Source of the DNA: Halioxenophilus aromaticivorans
Lineage (GTDB): Bacteria > Pseudomonadota > Gammaproteobacteria > Pseudomonadales > Cellvibrionaceae
Length of the DNA: 64,000 bases
Direction of reading: 5' to 3'
Assembly (NCBI RefSeq): GCF_042850945.1
Contig: NZ_AP031496.1
Location: 4,154,001-4,218,000, forward strand
In this document: piece after piece, positions 54,739 to 64,000 of the stretch
Position numbering within the stretch: position 1 is the first letter of the stretch
Layout of the letters: each line of letters starts with the position of its first letter
Notes under the pieces: generated by a model
Seen by the model: only the letters and a program-made list of their open reading frames with translations
The model's database searches: none
Told to the model about the DNA's origin: nothing
Translations under genes and position numbers: made by a program

Positions 54739-54903
54739 ATGTTACATTGGGCACTGATATTTTTAATTGTAGGTTTAGTCGCTGCTGTTTTTGGTTTTAC
54801 AGGTGTAGCAGGCGCAGCAACCAACATCGCTTGGATCTTATTTGTAGTCGGTATTATTTTAGCAATTGTATTTGCTATCACCGGCCGTCGCTCGCGGCTA
54901 TAA
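54739..54903 (+). CDS. DUF1328 small membrane protein
   Basis: A 54-residue protein with two transmembrane helices (WALIFLIVGLVAAVFGFTGVAGAATNIAWILFVVGIILAIVFAI) and a basic C-terminus GRRSRL, the DUF1328/YtjA pattern. It is often stress induced, function unknown. The start is ATG 54739 with GAGG 8 bases upstream; longer frames are not supported. Confidence 0.9.
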   Translation: MLHWALIFLIVGLVAAVFGFTGVAGAATNIAWILFVVGIILAIVFAITGRRSRL

Positions 54904-55225
54904 ATTGATAGTGACCAGGCGGCAGCGACAGATTGGCAACGGTTGTCGCTCGCGCCCACTAGCAAAAGTGCAATGAGGGCCTGATGGCCCTCGCTGTCAG
55001 AGTATCAAATCCCTACAATCAATTTCTATCTACTTCACTAATAATTGTTTAAAACAAAACCTCCACCGTTTATACAATTCTCTCTGCCGCTCAAATGGCT
55101 CTATGTCGCATTGCTCACTGCGGACCTTTCAGCTTAAGCCGTCTATAGGTGTATTCCTGTTTCTTTTCTGACACTCACGCTTTAGGATGACTGTGTGTCC
55201 GGTATCCTGTACCTAGGTGTAACCC
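54904..55225. other. Intergenic region with two hairpins
   Basis: AGCGACA/TGTCGCT (54924-54950) and a perfect 7-bp stem GAGGGCC/GGCCCTC (54975-54992) follow the DUF1328 gene and may end its transcript, though no T-run follows. The rest is spacer before the next gene. Confidence 0.5.
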
Positions 55226-56533
55226 ATGCCCTCGTTTTCCCGTCGCTCATTTCTCGGCACCACCCTGGCCGCTGCGGCCGCCAGCTCCGCCTTGCCCAGC
55301 ACCGGCGCCCCCCTCGATTGTCTGCAATTTAACCCTGCGAAAAGCAAAATCGCGCCGCAGTCACTGGCCCAAGACGAAGCCTATTGGCGCTACGTTGGCC
55401 AGTTTTATGAAACGGCCCTAGGGGTTATCAATCTTGAACACGGTTATTGGGGCAAAATGGCCAAGCCCGTGGAGCAACACTACCAGCGCTTAACGCACAT
55501 GGTAAATCAGCAGCTGTCGCTCTACGCCCGAACCCAGTGGAATGAAGATTTCAACGAGGTGGGCGCAGCAGTAGCCGAAGCGTTAGCGGTAAAGCCTTCT
55601 GAAATCGCCTTAACACGCAATGCCACTGAATCTTTGCACGGCATCATTAGCCAATACAAAGGGCTGGCCAAAGGCGACGCGGTTTTATACGCCGACATAG
55701 ACTACCCGGCCTTCCAGCGGGCCATGCAATGGTTGGCGGAAACTCGTGGCGTGGAAGCCATTAAGCTCGAAATTCCGGCCCAAGCCACAGTGTCCCAGCT
55801 TAGCCAGCTGTATCGGCAAACCTTGCAGAATAACCCACACATCAAGCTGGCACTGTTAACCCACGTTAGCAACCAGCACGGCCTTTTACTGCCCGTGAAA
55901 GAGATCATTGAGCAGGCCAAACGGCAGGGCGTCGATGTCATTTGTGATTGCGCCCAATCCTGGGGGCTGGTGGATTTCACCCTGCCAGAACTGAAAGCCG
56001 ACTGGGCTTTGTTTAACCTGCATAAGTGGATTGGATCGCCGGTTGGTGTGGGCGCGCTGTATATGAAAGAAGGCACCTTGGACAAAGTGGCCCCGTTCCC
56101 AGGAGAGAGCGACCCAAGCAATACCGACATTAGCAGCCGGGTCCATATGGCCACCTCCAACTTTGCCGCGTTTCTGGCGGTGCCGGCGGCATTGGAATTT
56201 CACCAAAACGTTGGCGCCCAAGCGAAACAAGAACGCTTACGCTACCTACGGAAGGTTTGGGTAGATGCGATAAAAGACAATCCCAATATTGAAATTCTGG
56301 GCGCAGCGGACAGCGACACCAGCACCGGCATGGGCGGCTTTCGGCTAGCAGGCAAAACCAGCGTGGCTGACAACGAAAAGCTGCAAGCAACCCTGCACAA
56401 ACAGTACAACCTATTTACCGTGGTGCGCAAAGACTTGGCCAGCGGCGCAAATATTCGAGTCACGCCGCAGGTATTTACCCCGGTTGAGGACGTTCAGGCT
56501 TTGGCATCTGCACTAAATGACATAACGAAGTGA
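55226..56533 (+). CDS. Tat-exported class V aminotransferase-like PLP enzyme
   Basis: A 435-residue fold-type I PLP protein of the class V aminotransferase/isopenicillin-N epimerase-like group. The N-terminus is a twin-arginine signal (SRRSFLGTTLAAAAASSALP), so the folded enzyme with PLP would be exported. The PLP-binding Lys is Lys267 (LFNLHKWIGSPVGVGALY), with Asp241 in ICDCAQSWG pairing with the ring nitrogen. LTRNATESLHGI is the phosphate-cup region. The substrate is unknown; cysteine desulfurase activity is unlikely without the catalytic Cys loop. It is followed by a convergent transporter gene. Confidence 0.88.
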   Translation: MPSFSRRSFLGTTLAAAAASSALPSTGAPLDCLQFNPAKSKIAPQSLAQDEAYWRYVGQFYETALGVINLEHGYWGKMAKPVEQHYQRLTHMVNQQLSLYARTQWNEDFNEVGAAVAEALAVKPSEIALTRNATESLHGIISQYKGLAKGDAVLYADIDYPAFQRAMQWLAETRGVEAIKLEIPAQATVSQLSQLYRQTLQNNPHIKLALLTHVSNQHGLLLPVKEIIEQAKRQGVDVICDCAQSWGLVDFTLPELKADWALFNLHKWIGSPVGVGALYMKEGTLDKVAPFPGESDPSNTDISSRVHMATSNFAAFLAVPAALEFHQNVGAQAKQERLRYLRKVWVDAIKDNPNIEILGAADSDTSTGMGGFRLAGKTSVADNEKLQATLHKQYNLFTVVRKDLASGANIRVTPQVFTPVEDVQALASALNDITK

Positions 56534-56586
56534 TACCTAAAGCAGAATTTTACGCTGCAGAACTCGCGTGCGATAAATCTACAGGA

Positions 56587-57501
56587 CTATTGAAAATACC
56601 GCAGAGAGTACAACCACACGGTTAAGGTCACTGCCGCTAACGCCGTTTGTAGTGTGATCACCGCGGCCATTAAACGGCTATCACCACCCAGCTCCTTAGT
56701 TAACACATAGGCGGTAGGTGCGCAGGGTAAAGCAAAGAAAATCACCAGTATTGCCGCCTCTTGGCTGGGTAGGCCTGCCAACCAAGCTGCACCCATTGCC
56801 ACTGCCGGCATCATTACTAACTTTAAAACCGCCGTCGCCATCAGTGGTTTGGCCTCGCCCAATAGAGTTTTGGGCTGCAGCGCCGCGCCCACGCACAGCA
56901 ACCCCAAAGGCAAACTGGTTGCAGACAGCTGCTTCAGTAGAACTTCCACCCCCTGGCCCAGGGTTAACCCACTTAAATTAGCCGCAGCGCCGGCGAGGCA
57001 GGCCAATATCAACGGGTTTTTAACGATGGGCAATACAAGCTGCAACACGCTAGGCCGATGACCGGCGGTTAACGATACTACCGAAAACACATTCACCAAG
57101 GGCACCAGCAGTGTCAGCATCATGGCTGCCAGCGCCAAACCCGGAGCACCGTACAAGGCCCCAACAATGGCCAACCCCAAGTAGGTATTGAAGCGCAGCC
57201 CGCCCTGGGTAAAAACGCCAAAACGTTGCCCCGGCCAACGGTAATAACGCTGGGCGCACAGTAGTAAACAGAACCCCACCACCATGCACAGTAATGCCAA
57301 ACCGCCCAGGGACTGCAACGCGGCTGTGGTGAGCGGCGCTTGGCTGAGGTTATAAAATAACAGTGCCGGAAATAGGCAAAAATAGTTGAGACGCTCTGCA
57401 CCCGGCCAAAATACGTCGCCAGGGAACTGCCGAACTTTTAAGAAGTACCCCGCCACTATCAGCGCAAAAACTGGCCACAGAGCCGTTAGAACATTGGACA
57501 A
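56587..57501 (-). CDS. AEC-family (auxin efflux carrier-like) transporter
   Basis: A 304-residue permease with ten hydrophobic segments in two halves, starting VLTALWPVFALIVAGYFLKV and ending with LPCAPTAYVLTKELGGD, typical of AEC/BASS-fold transporters. Substrates in bacteria include dicarboxylates and amino acids. Nothing nearby identifies its cargo, although the convergent PLP enzyme may act on a related amine. Confidence 0.9.
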   Translation of the reverse strand: MSNVLTALWPVFALIVAGYFLKVRQFPGDVFWPGAERLNYFCLFPALLFYNLSQAPLTTAALQSLGGLALLCMVVGFCLLLCAQRYYRWPGQRFGVFTQGGLRFNTYLGLAIVGALYGAPGLALAAMMLTLLVPLVNVFSVVSLTAGHRPSVLQLVLPIVKNPLILACLAGAAANLSGLTLGQGVEVLLKQLSATSLPLGLLCVGAALQPKTLLGEAKPLMATAVLKLVMMPAVAMGAAWLAGLPSQEAAILVIFFALPCAPTAYVLTKELGGDSRLMAAVITLQTALAAVTLTVWLYSLRYFQ

Positions 57502-57541
57502 GGGTCAACCCCCGTTAACGTATGCAATCCGGCGCGCACAA

Positions 57542-58015
57542 CTAGGGTTTTGCTTTTATAACGTAGGTTTTGGCCAGCTTGTCATGAAAGCCCTGTTTGT
57601 TTTCGTCGATGGCGATCCAAATAAAGCCCAACATCAAAGGGATGGTTGAGAGATAATAAGCGAAGTATCGACCAATCGATTGGCTCACACTTAGGCCCTG
57701 GCCGTCTTTTTGGCTGATCACCTTTAAGCCCAATAACATCTTGCCTGGGGTAGCCGATTTATAGAGCCAGAACATTATCACTACCACCGCCGGTAAAACG
57801 TAACTGAAAAGAATATCCCAAAAGCCGCTAACGGCTGCCCCACCGGTAAAGTAATCGAAGCCATAAATAGCCGCTAATATCGGGTAGGTTACGATCATCA
57901 TCAGCAGCGTATCCACAAGCGTTGCAACCAACCGCACCCAAAAACCGGCAAACTGATACCCAGCCGCGGAATGTTGCTCAACGTCACTTTGCGGGGGTTG
58001 GTATATATCGTCCAT
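57542..58015 (-). CDS. RDD-family membrane protein
   Basis: A 157-residue RDD protein with hallmark segments GFWVRLVATLVDTLLMMIV, an internal TM, SATPGKMLLGLKVISQKDG and YYLSTIPLMLGFIWIAIDENKQGFHDKLAKTYVI. Function is not established; some members affect ion exchange. The 26-residue start is hydrophilic. It lies 41 bp upstream of the AEC gene on the same strand. Confidence 0.9.
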   Translation of the reverse strand: MDDIYQPPQSDVEQHSAAGYQFAGFWVRLVATLVDTLLMMIVTYPILAAIYGFDYFTGGAAVSGFWDILFSYVLPAVVVIMFWLYKSATPGKMLLGLKVISQKDGQGLSVSQSIGRYFAYYLSTIPLMLGFIWIAIDENKQGFHDKLAKTYVIKAKP

Positions 58016-58382
58016 GGTTTATCCTCTTATCAATAGAATTCCGTAGTACAACGGGTGGGGCAAATACCGCTGTGAGCCCAGGTGCATAAAGAGTGTGGCT
58101 TGAGATAGCTCCCGGTTGGCAATGCCAGAGATCAATAGATCACTCGGCCTTAGCCTAGCACGGGGGCAGTAACTCGGCTAATAAGAATGCTAAAAGGAGT
58201 GAACCCCGAATAGGATGGGGAGTAAGCAGTAACAAAAGATGAGTTTGGCGAAGCGGGGAAAGGCCCACCCGTTGGTCGGTAGCCTAGCGCTGTTTTGGGA
58301 TTGCAGCCAGAGGCTGGTTTAGTGCTAACCAGCCCCTAGTGTTTCGTATAGGTAATACTTGAACGGGTAATGCTTGGGTGGA
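58016..58382. other. Intergenic region downstream of the VOC gene
   Basis: No gene. It carries an 8-bp hairpin GGCTGGTT/AACCAGCC (58312-58334) without a T-run, placed where the VOC transcript would end. Confidence 0.4.
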
Positions 58383-58874
58383 TTATTCTTGAGTAAAATG
58401 CTCCGGAACCACTGGGTCACTACCGCCCTTTTCCCAAAGGATAATTTCGTTGCCCCATGGGTCTTGGAAAGCGGCATTAAAGCCGTTGAACTCTTTCCAG
58501 AAATGATCTTTCCACAACACAGTAGCACCTTTACTGGTGGCTTTATCTAAAATCGCGTCCATAGAATCGTCTTCGCTGACTAAAATCCAAACCCGCGGTT
58601 TACGGCCGGCTTCGGAAAGCGAGCGAGGCTCAACGCCGTCTCTATCTGGGTGCGGGCGTACGTTGGCCGCTTTATGTATGCCGATATGGAAATTACCGAT
58701 GGCCGATTCGTTACCGTCGCCGTCAAACATATTGCCACCGGGCACCATTCGATGGTACTCGCCATAGGGGCGCGGATCGTTTTCCCAGCCGAATACCTCG
58801 GCGTAGAATTCGCCAGCAGCGGCTGGGTCGTCTGAAGTGATATCAACAAAAATAAGCGTGTTGGGTTTAGTCAT
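58383..58874 (-). CDS. VOC-superfamily (glyoxalase/bleomycin-resistance fold) protein
   Basis: A 163-residue VOC protein with the start NTLIFVDITSDDPAAAGEFYAEVFGWE and the second half ending GFNAAFQDPWGNEIILWEK, the paired beta-alpha-beta-beta-beta modules of the fold. Substrate is unknown. It is a single gene. Confidence 0.88.
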   Translation of the reverse strand: MTKPNTLIFVDITSDDPAAAGEFYAEVFGWENDPRPYGEYHRMVPGGNMFDGDGNESAIGNFHIGIHKAANVRPHPDRDGVEPRSLSEAGRKPRVWILVSEDDSMDAILDKATSKGATVLWKDHFWKEFNGFNAAFQDPWGNEIILWEKGGSDPVVPEHFTQE

Positions 58875-59098
58875 GGATAGCCTCGTAGATTGCGCACCTG
58901 CGATAGAGCACCGCCCTATTTATAGGGTACGCATGGTTAATTAAATAAGCTGCCGATTTAATTAGGGAAATTTAACTGCCACGGATTTATGGCGGCGGAA
59001 TCGGCCTGGGTGAAACTAAATTAGAGATCGATAAACTCATCGGTTACGCCACTACCTGAAACAGCAGCTTTGCCGTTCAGGTTTGGGCTAATAATGAA

Positions 59099-61399
59099 TT
59101 AAAAATCGATACTAAAATTGGCAACCACTTGGCGCGGCGGGATATATTCGTCACTAACAACACCGCTGCCATAAGGGTCCACAAAGCGGCCCACGATGTT
59201 AGCTTCGTCGGTTAAATTGGTGGCGGTTACCCAAGCTCGCCAATTACCTTCGAAGGGCTCGTATTGCACAAATAGATTAAACTGGTCGTAACCGTCCACA
59301 TGGCCTACGTCGGTATTAAAAATGCGAGATTCATAATCGCTTTTATAGAGATATTCCACACGAGAAGTGATTAATCCAAAGTCACCTAACTCGGTGTACA
59401 GTGTGGCATTTAAGCCGCTACTGAACTCAGGCAAATTGGCTGGTGTGTTGCCTTCGGTATTAACGGTGGCGGAACCACGAGCCAAAAACCACTCATAACT
59501 CCACTCATAGGGTGCGGTACCATTTGCGATTGCTTCTGCGCCTGCGGCATCCGCCACGCGTCGATCTAATGCGTAGTACTCATCCGAGAATTCGCCCTCC
59601 AACACGGTGGCGTTGAAACCCAACTCCAACATACCTTCCATCAAAGCCAGTTTGGTTTCTAATTCCATCCCATAAATATTGGCTTTTGGAATATTGCCTA
59701 AACCACCGGAATACGGAATCGGATCTTCCTGGATATATTGCATGTCTTGATAATCGGAGTAAAACACCGAGGCGTTAACTGTGAGGGCGTTTTCCAAAAA
59801 GATATTTTTAGTACCCAACTCGTAAGTTGTGACAATCTCGGGCTCAATGGTGGTACTAACTACCATGGCGTTCACCGCGCCTGAATTAATACCGCCGGTT
59901 TTATAGCCACGAGACGCCACCGCGTAAATCATATTGTCTTCGGTTAAGTGGTAATCGATGCCTATTTTTCCGGTCACTTCCTCGGCGCCAAAACTGCTGG
60001 GGTTTGGCTCGGCGAAATAGGTAGAACCTAGGCCATCAAAGCTATCGTCGTTGTAACGCAAGCCAGCGGTAAGGCTCAGTTTATCGGTTAAGTTAAATGT
60101 GCCCTGGGCAAAGGTAGCCCATGAGGTTCTATCCACCGTTGAGCGCTCGGAATAAGAAAGATTGGCTGGGATATCGCTGGCGGCGGTACTGGGAGACAGT
60201 ATGGGTGTCGGGTCGCTAACATCTGTTCCGGCGTATTCATTTACGTACTGGCCGCTTTCTGATTCCAGATAAAAAGCACCCACCACCCACTCAAACGCAC
60301 CATCGGTATTAGAGCTTAACGACAGCTCCTGCATGTAGGTTTCTGCGGTGGTGGCCCAAACGGCCACGTGATCATAGCCACCGAACAACTGCGCTGTGCT
60401 GCGGTCGGTATCAAACGACTGGGCGTGGTCCATGTCTTGGTAGCTGCTGGTGGATTTTAACGTCGCAAACGGTAATTCCCAATTAATAATGGCAGTGGCA
60501 ATATCCATATCCATATCAAACTTGCCTGGAAAATCCTGGGAAACAACGCGCTCATCACGGTTAGGGTCGTCAACGGCTTTTAACGCCGCGGCGTTGTGGT
60601 GATCTTTATAACGCTGGCCCATTACCAGCACGGATAAAGAATCCGTCGGTTCCCACAGTGCAGAGATACGCGCATTTTGATTATCGGCGTCGTCTAAATC
60701 GTAGCCGCCATCAATGCCATTAGATTCCGAATAGCCATCGTGACTGGTGTCTTTTATTACGCCTCGAATGGCGAAGTTTTCGCCCACAGGAAGATTCACC
60801 GCCACCTGGCCTTCACGGTAATTGTAGTTGCCCAACCCCGCTTGCACCTCAGCACTGAACTCGCCCATTTTGGGTTTTTTACTGATGACATTGAGCGTAC
60901 CGCCGGTAGACGCCGCACCGAATGCAGTGCCTTGCGGGCCACGTAGAACTTCGATGTGTTCTACATCTAAGAAGCCCATATTCAAAGCAATATTATTGGT
61001 GATATAGGCGCCGTCCATATGGAAGGAAACACCGGGTTGGCTATAAAAGTTTTGCGGCGTTTGCGATCCCACGCCCCGGATACTTACCATTCTTTCTGCG
61101 CCGCCACTTTTGTTGACTTGTAAGCCTGGCACGTAGCCATTTAAGCCTGTGGCGTCAGTGATGTTGGCCTGCTTCATTAATTCGTCGCCGACGGCGGTAA
61201 TCGAGGCGGCGACATCCTGCAGATTGACTTCGCGCTGGTCGACGGACACGGTTACGGTGACTTCTTCAATATAATCACCGCTCGTTGTACGATCTACGAC
61301 ATCCATCCCCTCTTCAGCCGCGTACGCTTCTGGAAAGGCACAGATGATCGACAGTAAAGTGGTGTGTAGTGATAATTTTTTAAACGGCAGGTTCTGCAT
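59099..61399 (-). CDS. TonB-dependent outer-membrane receptor
   Basis: A 766-residue receptor: signal peptide (ends near AYA-AEEG), plug domain (NLQDVAASITAVGDELMKQANITDATGLNGYVPGLQV; IRGVGSQTPQNFYSQPGVSFHMDGAYI; VEHIEVLRGPQGTAFGAASTGGTLNVISKKP) and a 22-strand barrel ending in aromatic Phe (VVANFSIDF). The plug is of the class common in Cellvibrionales and sphingomonads for organic compounds rather than iron chelates. The start is ATG 61399 after GAGGAAAG; a longer frame adds nine poor residues. It is divergent from an AraC regulator. Confidence 0.93.
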   Translation of the reverse strand: MQNLPFKKLSLHTTLLSIICAFPEAYAAEEGMDVVDRTTSGDYIEEVTVTVSVDQREVNLQDVAASITAVGDELMKQANITDATGLNGYVPGLQVNKSGGAERMVSIRGVGSQTPQNFYSQPGVSFHMDGAYITNNIALNMGFLDVEHIEVLRGPQGTAFGAASTGGTLNVISKKPKMGEFSAEVQAGLGNYNYREGQVAVNLPVGENFAIRGVIKDTSHDGYSESNGIDGGYDLDDADNQNARISALWEPTDSLSVLVMGQRYKDHHNAAALKAVDDPNRDERVVSQDFPGKFDMDMDIATAIINWELPFATLKSTSSYQDMDHAQSFDTDRSTAQLFGGYDHVAVWATTAETYMQELSLSSNTDGAFEWVVGAFYLESESGQYVNEYAGTDVSDPTPILSPSTAASDIPANLSYSERSTVDRTSWATFAQGTFNLTDKLSLTAGLRYNDDSFDGLGSTYFAEPNPSSFGAEEVTGKIGIDYHLTEDNMIYAVASRGYKTGGINSGAVNAMVVSTTIEPEIVTTYELGTKNIFLENALTVNASVFYSDYQDMQYIQEDPIPYSGGLGNIPKANIYGMELETKLALMEGMLELGFNATVLEGEFSDEYYALDRRVADAAGAEAIANGTAPYEWSYEWFLARGSATVNTEGNTPANLPEFSSGLNATLYTELGDFGLITSRVEYLYKSDYESRIFNTDVGHVDGYDQFNLFVQYEPFEGNWRAWVTATNLTDEANIVGRFVDPYGSGVVSDEYIPPRQVVANFSIDF

Positions 61400-62205
61400 T
61401 GTCTTTCCTCTGTAATTGGCAACCACGAACGATCATAAAAATCGAACCTATATTTTTGAAAGCGCAGAAGCGACAGCAGTTTATTAGAATGTTTTTGTCC
61501 TGTACAAGCAGCGGACCGTACATTGACAAAACCTCTTTACAGAGGAGGTACTGTTCTCTTCTATGGCAGCAAACGATGTTCACTAGAGCTTGCCAGCTAG
61601 GGTTTGCTTACAATTCATACTACTGCAAGATGTTTATAGAAAATTGATAAAATATGTATGAGTAATGTGGAATCAGCGAATTAGATTTAGCGTATACATG
61701 CAGCGCTGAGAGCCGCGCCTGAGCAGCGTTAATACCTATGCACCTTTTTAGACAGTAGTTTGTGGGGCTTTCCCCTTAGCTCACGCCCCTCGTTGGAGCA
61801 TGAAATTTTGATCCAGCGGCGCAGGCGAGCCAGATTGAAGCATGAGCAAATTTCATAAAGATATTAGCTGACGCTGTTACGCATTGATATGAATCAAATA
61901 AATCCTTTTAAATCAATCACCTCGCTTTTTAGTATCCGTCGACGTGCCTGCGTTTAGCCTCGGCTGCCAGCGGCAATAACATTTCTTCAAAAACCGTGGC
62001 ACGTTTACTGCTCCTTCGATTGTACTCGCCTGGCAAACGGATAGCATTCGTTGAAGGCAGCTTGGATCAGTCGCATTTTTCGTATCAATGCTTTTTTCTG
62101 CTAACTGTTTCCAGCGTCGCGGCTCTTTCCAATCAAAGTTCCAACGAAAGGCCTGATATTCCATTGTCCGCCAGAGACAATCCGAAAACAAAGAGGTGCC
62201 CCCCT
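61400..62205. promoter_or_regulatory. Divergent regulatory region between the TonB receptor and the AraC gene
   Basis: About 800 bp with no gene. An inverted repeat ATGAAATTT (61800-61808) / AAATTTCAT (61848-61856) and a hairpin CCTCT/AGAGG (61532-61545) are visible. The region probably carries both promoters and the AraC binding sites. Confidence 0.4.
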
Positions 62206-63165
62206 ATGAGCTCATGGAAATTATCCACCGATAGCTGCCCGGAATTTGAACGCTCTGCCGCTTGGCAAAATGCACTAACCCGACTGTGTTTGCCCGATTG
62301 TAGCTTTACCCAACACGACCACGATTTCCGTGGCAACGTTAGTAGCATCAATTCACCCCAGGGAATCGAGTTCTCCATTATCACCGGCTCGCCGATGGAG
62401 ATAGCGGGTAAATGCAGCGAACTGCCCTACTCGTTTTGGTTGGCACTGTTGCTAGAGGGGGATTTTTCGCTTAAATACAAAGGCATGGAGTACCCAGCCC
62501 GAGAAAACTCCATTATTTACGCCCCCACCGGCTTAGATATGACTCTATCCGTCCAATCCGATTTTAAAATCTTGTATATGAATGTACCCAAGGGCTTAAT
62601 TCATAAGCGACTGCTTAACCTGGATACCATCAACGTTGGTTACCTTCCCTGCGAATCCGGTTTAAATAATGTGTTTGCCTGCATGCTTGGCGCATTGAGC
62701 GACAACATAGAGTGCTTGGAATCCGAAGCCCTGCGGCCGGTGGAAATCGCCTTAACGGAGTTCCTAATCAGCAATCTAATCCACCAAAGTGGCGTCTTAG
62801 ATTTTGGCAGCACCGCGAAGATCGACCAATTTAAACGCATTTGCCATTTGATAGACGCCAATCTATCAGATCCTGATTTATCGCTCAATTTAGTGGCAGT
62901 AAAAAATAAGGTGAGTGCTCGGTATATTCAGAAGCTGTTTGAATCAAGCGGCACCAGTTTTGTAAGCTATGTGCGTTCGCGCCGACTGGAGCGTTGCCGT
63001 TACGAGTTGAGCCATCCCGAGTATCAGCATTTGTCGGTATCCGATATTTGCTTCCGCTGGGGCTTTAATGACGCAGGCCATTTTAGCCGAGTATTCCGCA
63101 GTGAATTTAATACCACACCCCGTAACTATCGCCGGGAACATTGCGCCGCATTGCAAGTCGGGTAG
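62206..63165 (+). CDS. AraC-family transcriptional regulator
   Basis: A 319-residue regulator. The C-terminal two-HTH domain is clear (LSLNLVAVKNKVSARYIQKLFESSGTSFVSYVRSRRLERC; ISDICFRWGFNDAGHFSRVFRSEFNTTPRNYR). The N-terminal half resembles the AraC_binding_2 sensor type found in regulators of aromatic and amine catabolism. The start is ATG 62206 with AGAGG 9 bases upstream. It probably controls the divergent TonB receptor and the neighbouring oxygenase genes. Confidence 0.92.
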   Translation: MSSWKLSTDSCPEFERSAAWQNALTRLCLPDCSFTQHDHDFRGNVSSINSPQGIEFSIITGSPMEIAGKCSELPYSFWLALLLEGDFSLKYKGMEYPARENSIIYAPTGLDMTLSVQSDFKILYMNVPKGLIHKRLLNLDTINVGYLPCESGLNNVFACMLGALSDNIECLESEALRPVEIALTEFLISNLIHQSGVLDFGSTAKIDQFKRICHLIDANLSDPDLSLNLVAVKNKVSARYIQKLFESSGTSFVSYVRSRRLERCRYELSHPEYQHLSVSDICFRWGFNDAGHFSRVFRSEFNTTPRNYRREHCAALQVG

Positions 63166-63360
63166 TTGAGTGGAGAACAACACGTTGGGTTATAGCCTGA
63201 CTGGTACAGTATAAACCGAGGCGGTATCCTCGCCGCCGCCCCTCCTCTCTTATTGCTAGCCTAGCCCTATGTCCCCCCAAGCATTGGATATTTCTGCCCA
63301 ACACTCAGACTGCGAAAAAATCGACGATACAGACACGACAAAAGACACTTCTAAAACGAT

Positions 63361-63386
63361 AAAAAAAAGGGCCAAATAGTTGGCCC
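63361..63386 (-). terminator. Terminator of the oxygenase-reductase transcript
   Basis: GGGCCAA (63369-63375) pairs with TTGGCCC (63380-63386) around ATAG. The A-run at 63361-63368 becomes eight T on the minus strand. Confidence 0.85.
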
Positions 63387-63465
63387 CAAACAAACGAATT
63401 AGCTTCTAACGCTAAGCCTATCCTGAATCACTCTACCTTAAATACCCCATCTTAAATATCCCGCC

Positions 63466-64000
63466 TCAAATATCCAGCACCAAACGCTTGGACTTGGCAC
63501 CGGAGCAACAGGTCATAATGGTTTGATTACTGGCTTTTTCTGCGTCGGATAAAACACCGTCGCGGTGATCTGGTGTACCTTCTAGTACCGCCACCTCGCA
63601 GCTGCCGCACAGGCCCTCTTCGCAGGCATAGGTCACATTGATTTTGTGCTGCTTTAGTACCGATAGGATAGATTCGTCTTCTGCCACTTCTACCTCTAGG
63701 CCAGAACGCGCCAGCTTTAGGGTGAATCCGCCGCCGGCGGCAACCAGGTCGTCTGCACTGAATCGTTCGCTGTGTTTACGGTTTTCGGGAATGACTTGAA
63801 AAGTATCGTCGAAGTCATCCAGCAACCGGGTTGGGCCACAACAGTAAAAGTGGGCACCAATGGGCGCGTTGTCTCGAATGCAACGCAGTTCCATGCGTTG
63901 TTGTTCGGCAGAATAGTAAATATGCGCCGTACCAAAGTGTACATCGGCTAGCAGACTGGCCAGAAGCGAAGCCATGGGCGCACTCTGTGGTGTTTTAGCA
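63466..64000 (-). CDS. Flavin/2Fe-2S oxygenase reductase, C-terminal part (cut by window edge)
   Basis: The frame runs off the right edge without a stop, so only the C-terminal 177 or so residues are seen. The end is a plant-type ferredoxin domain with cluster cysteines in YACEEGLCGSCEVAVLEG and a distal Cys in TIMTCCSGAKS; before it lies the end of the NAD-binding domain (FYCCGPTRLLDDF). This is the order of the phthalate dioxygenase reductase/VanB family, which supplies electrons to Rieske oxygenases. A partner oxygenase is expected outside the window. Confidence 0.88.
   Translation of the reverse strand, partial: AKTPQSAPMASLLASLLADVHFGTAHIYYSAEQQRMELRCIRDNAPIGAHFYCCGPTRLLDDFDDTFQVIPENRKHSERFSADDLVAAGGGFTLKLARSGLEVEVAEDESILSVLKQHKINVTYACEEGLCGSCEVAVLEGTPDHRDGVLSDAEKASNQTIMTCCSGAKSKRLVLDI

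Noticed and set aside
1..64000. CRISPR array
   Set aside because: No regularly spaced direct repeats with unique spacers and no cas genes were seen; the short tandem arrays have no spacers.

Overview
The window looks like the chromosome of a marine-type gammaproteobacterium, most likely close to the Cellvibrionales. The housekeeping blocks follow the Pseudomonas-type gene order: sspBA, petABC, rplM-rpsI, zapE, algW, hisDG-murA-ibaG, the lpt/rpoN/ptsN/rapZ/ptsO cluster, yhdP-rng-maf-mreDCB, and gatCAB. Placement is inferred from gene order and protein resemblance; no rRNA gene or phylogenetic marker search supports it directly.

Layout. 1-9 kb is accessory: an RND efflux adaptor, a broken gluconolactonase-like/PQQ-dehydrogenase pair, an exported HAD hydrolase, and a 1535-residue exported protein joining two beta-propellers, Ig-like domains, a di-heme cytochrome c domain and a lectin-like insert. 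9-12.5 kb is a small island-like stretch: a winged-helix Fic protein with a degenerate active-site motif and an array of TGTCCTwwAA sites, tRNA-Arg(ACG), an orphan terminator, tandem repeats and what looks like a relic of group II intron domain V. 12.5-22.4 kb holds a Yip1 membrane protein, the stringent-starvation pair sspA/sspB, the cytochrome bc1 operon (cytochromes b and c1 fused in one frame), ribosomal proteins L13/S9, the division-associated pair zapE/zapG and the sigma-E-type protease algW.

22.5-34.7 kb holds histidine and peptidoglycan precursor genes (hisD, hisG, murA), ibaG, an isolated mlaC, then the divergent LPS-export and nitrogen-PTS cluster kdsD-lptCAB-rpoN-hpf-ptsN-rapZ-ptsO. 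Compared with the usual order, mlaFED, mlaB, kdsC and hisC are missing, and RapZ has Ile where the Walker A Lys normally sits. 35-51 kb holds mgtE, darP, yhdP, a 336-bp MITE-like element with terminal inverted repeats, rng, maf, the cell-shape genes mreDCB (mreC seems to lack a canonical start codon), then gatCAB and a PA4642-like gene.

51-64 kb is more mixed: cysZ, dps, gdhA, a small DUF1328 membrane protein, a Tat-exported class V aminotransferase-like protein, an AEC transporter, RDD and VOC proteins, then a TonB-dependent receptor divergent from an AraC regulator and next to the C-terminal part of a flavin/2Fe-2S oxygenase reductase cut by the window edge. That last group looks like the start of an uptake and catabolism locus. 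No CRISPR array, rRNA operon or intact insertion sequence was seen.
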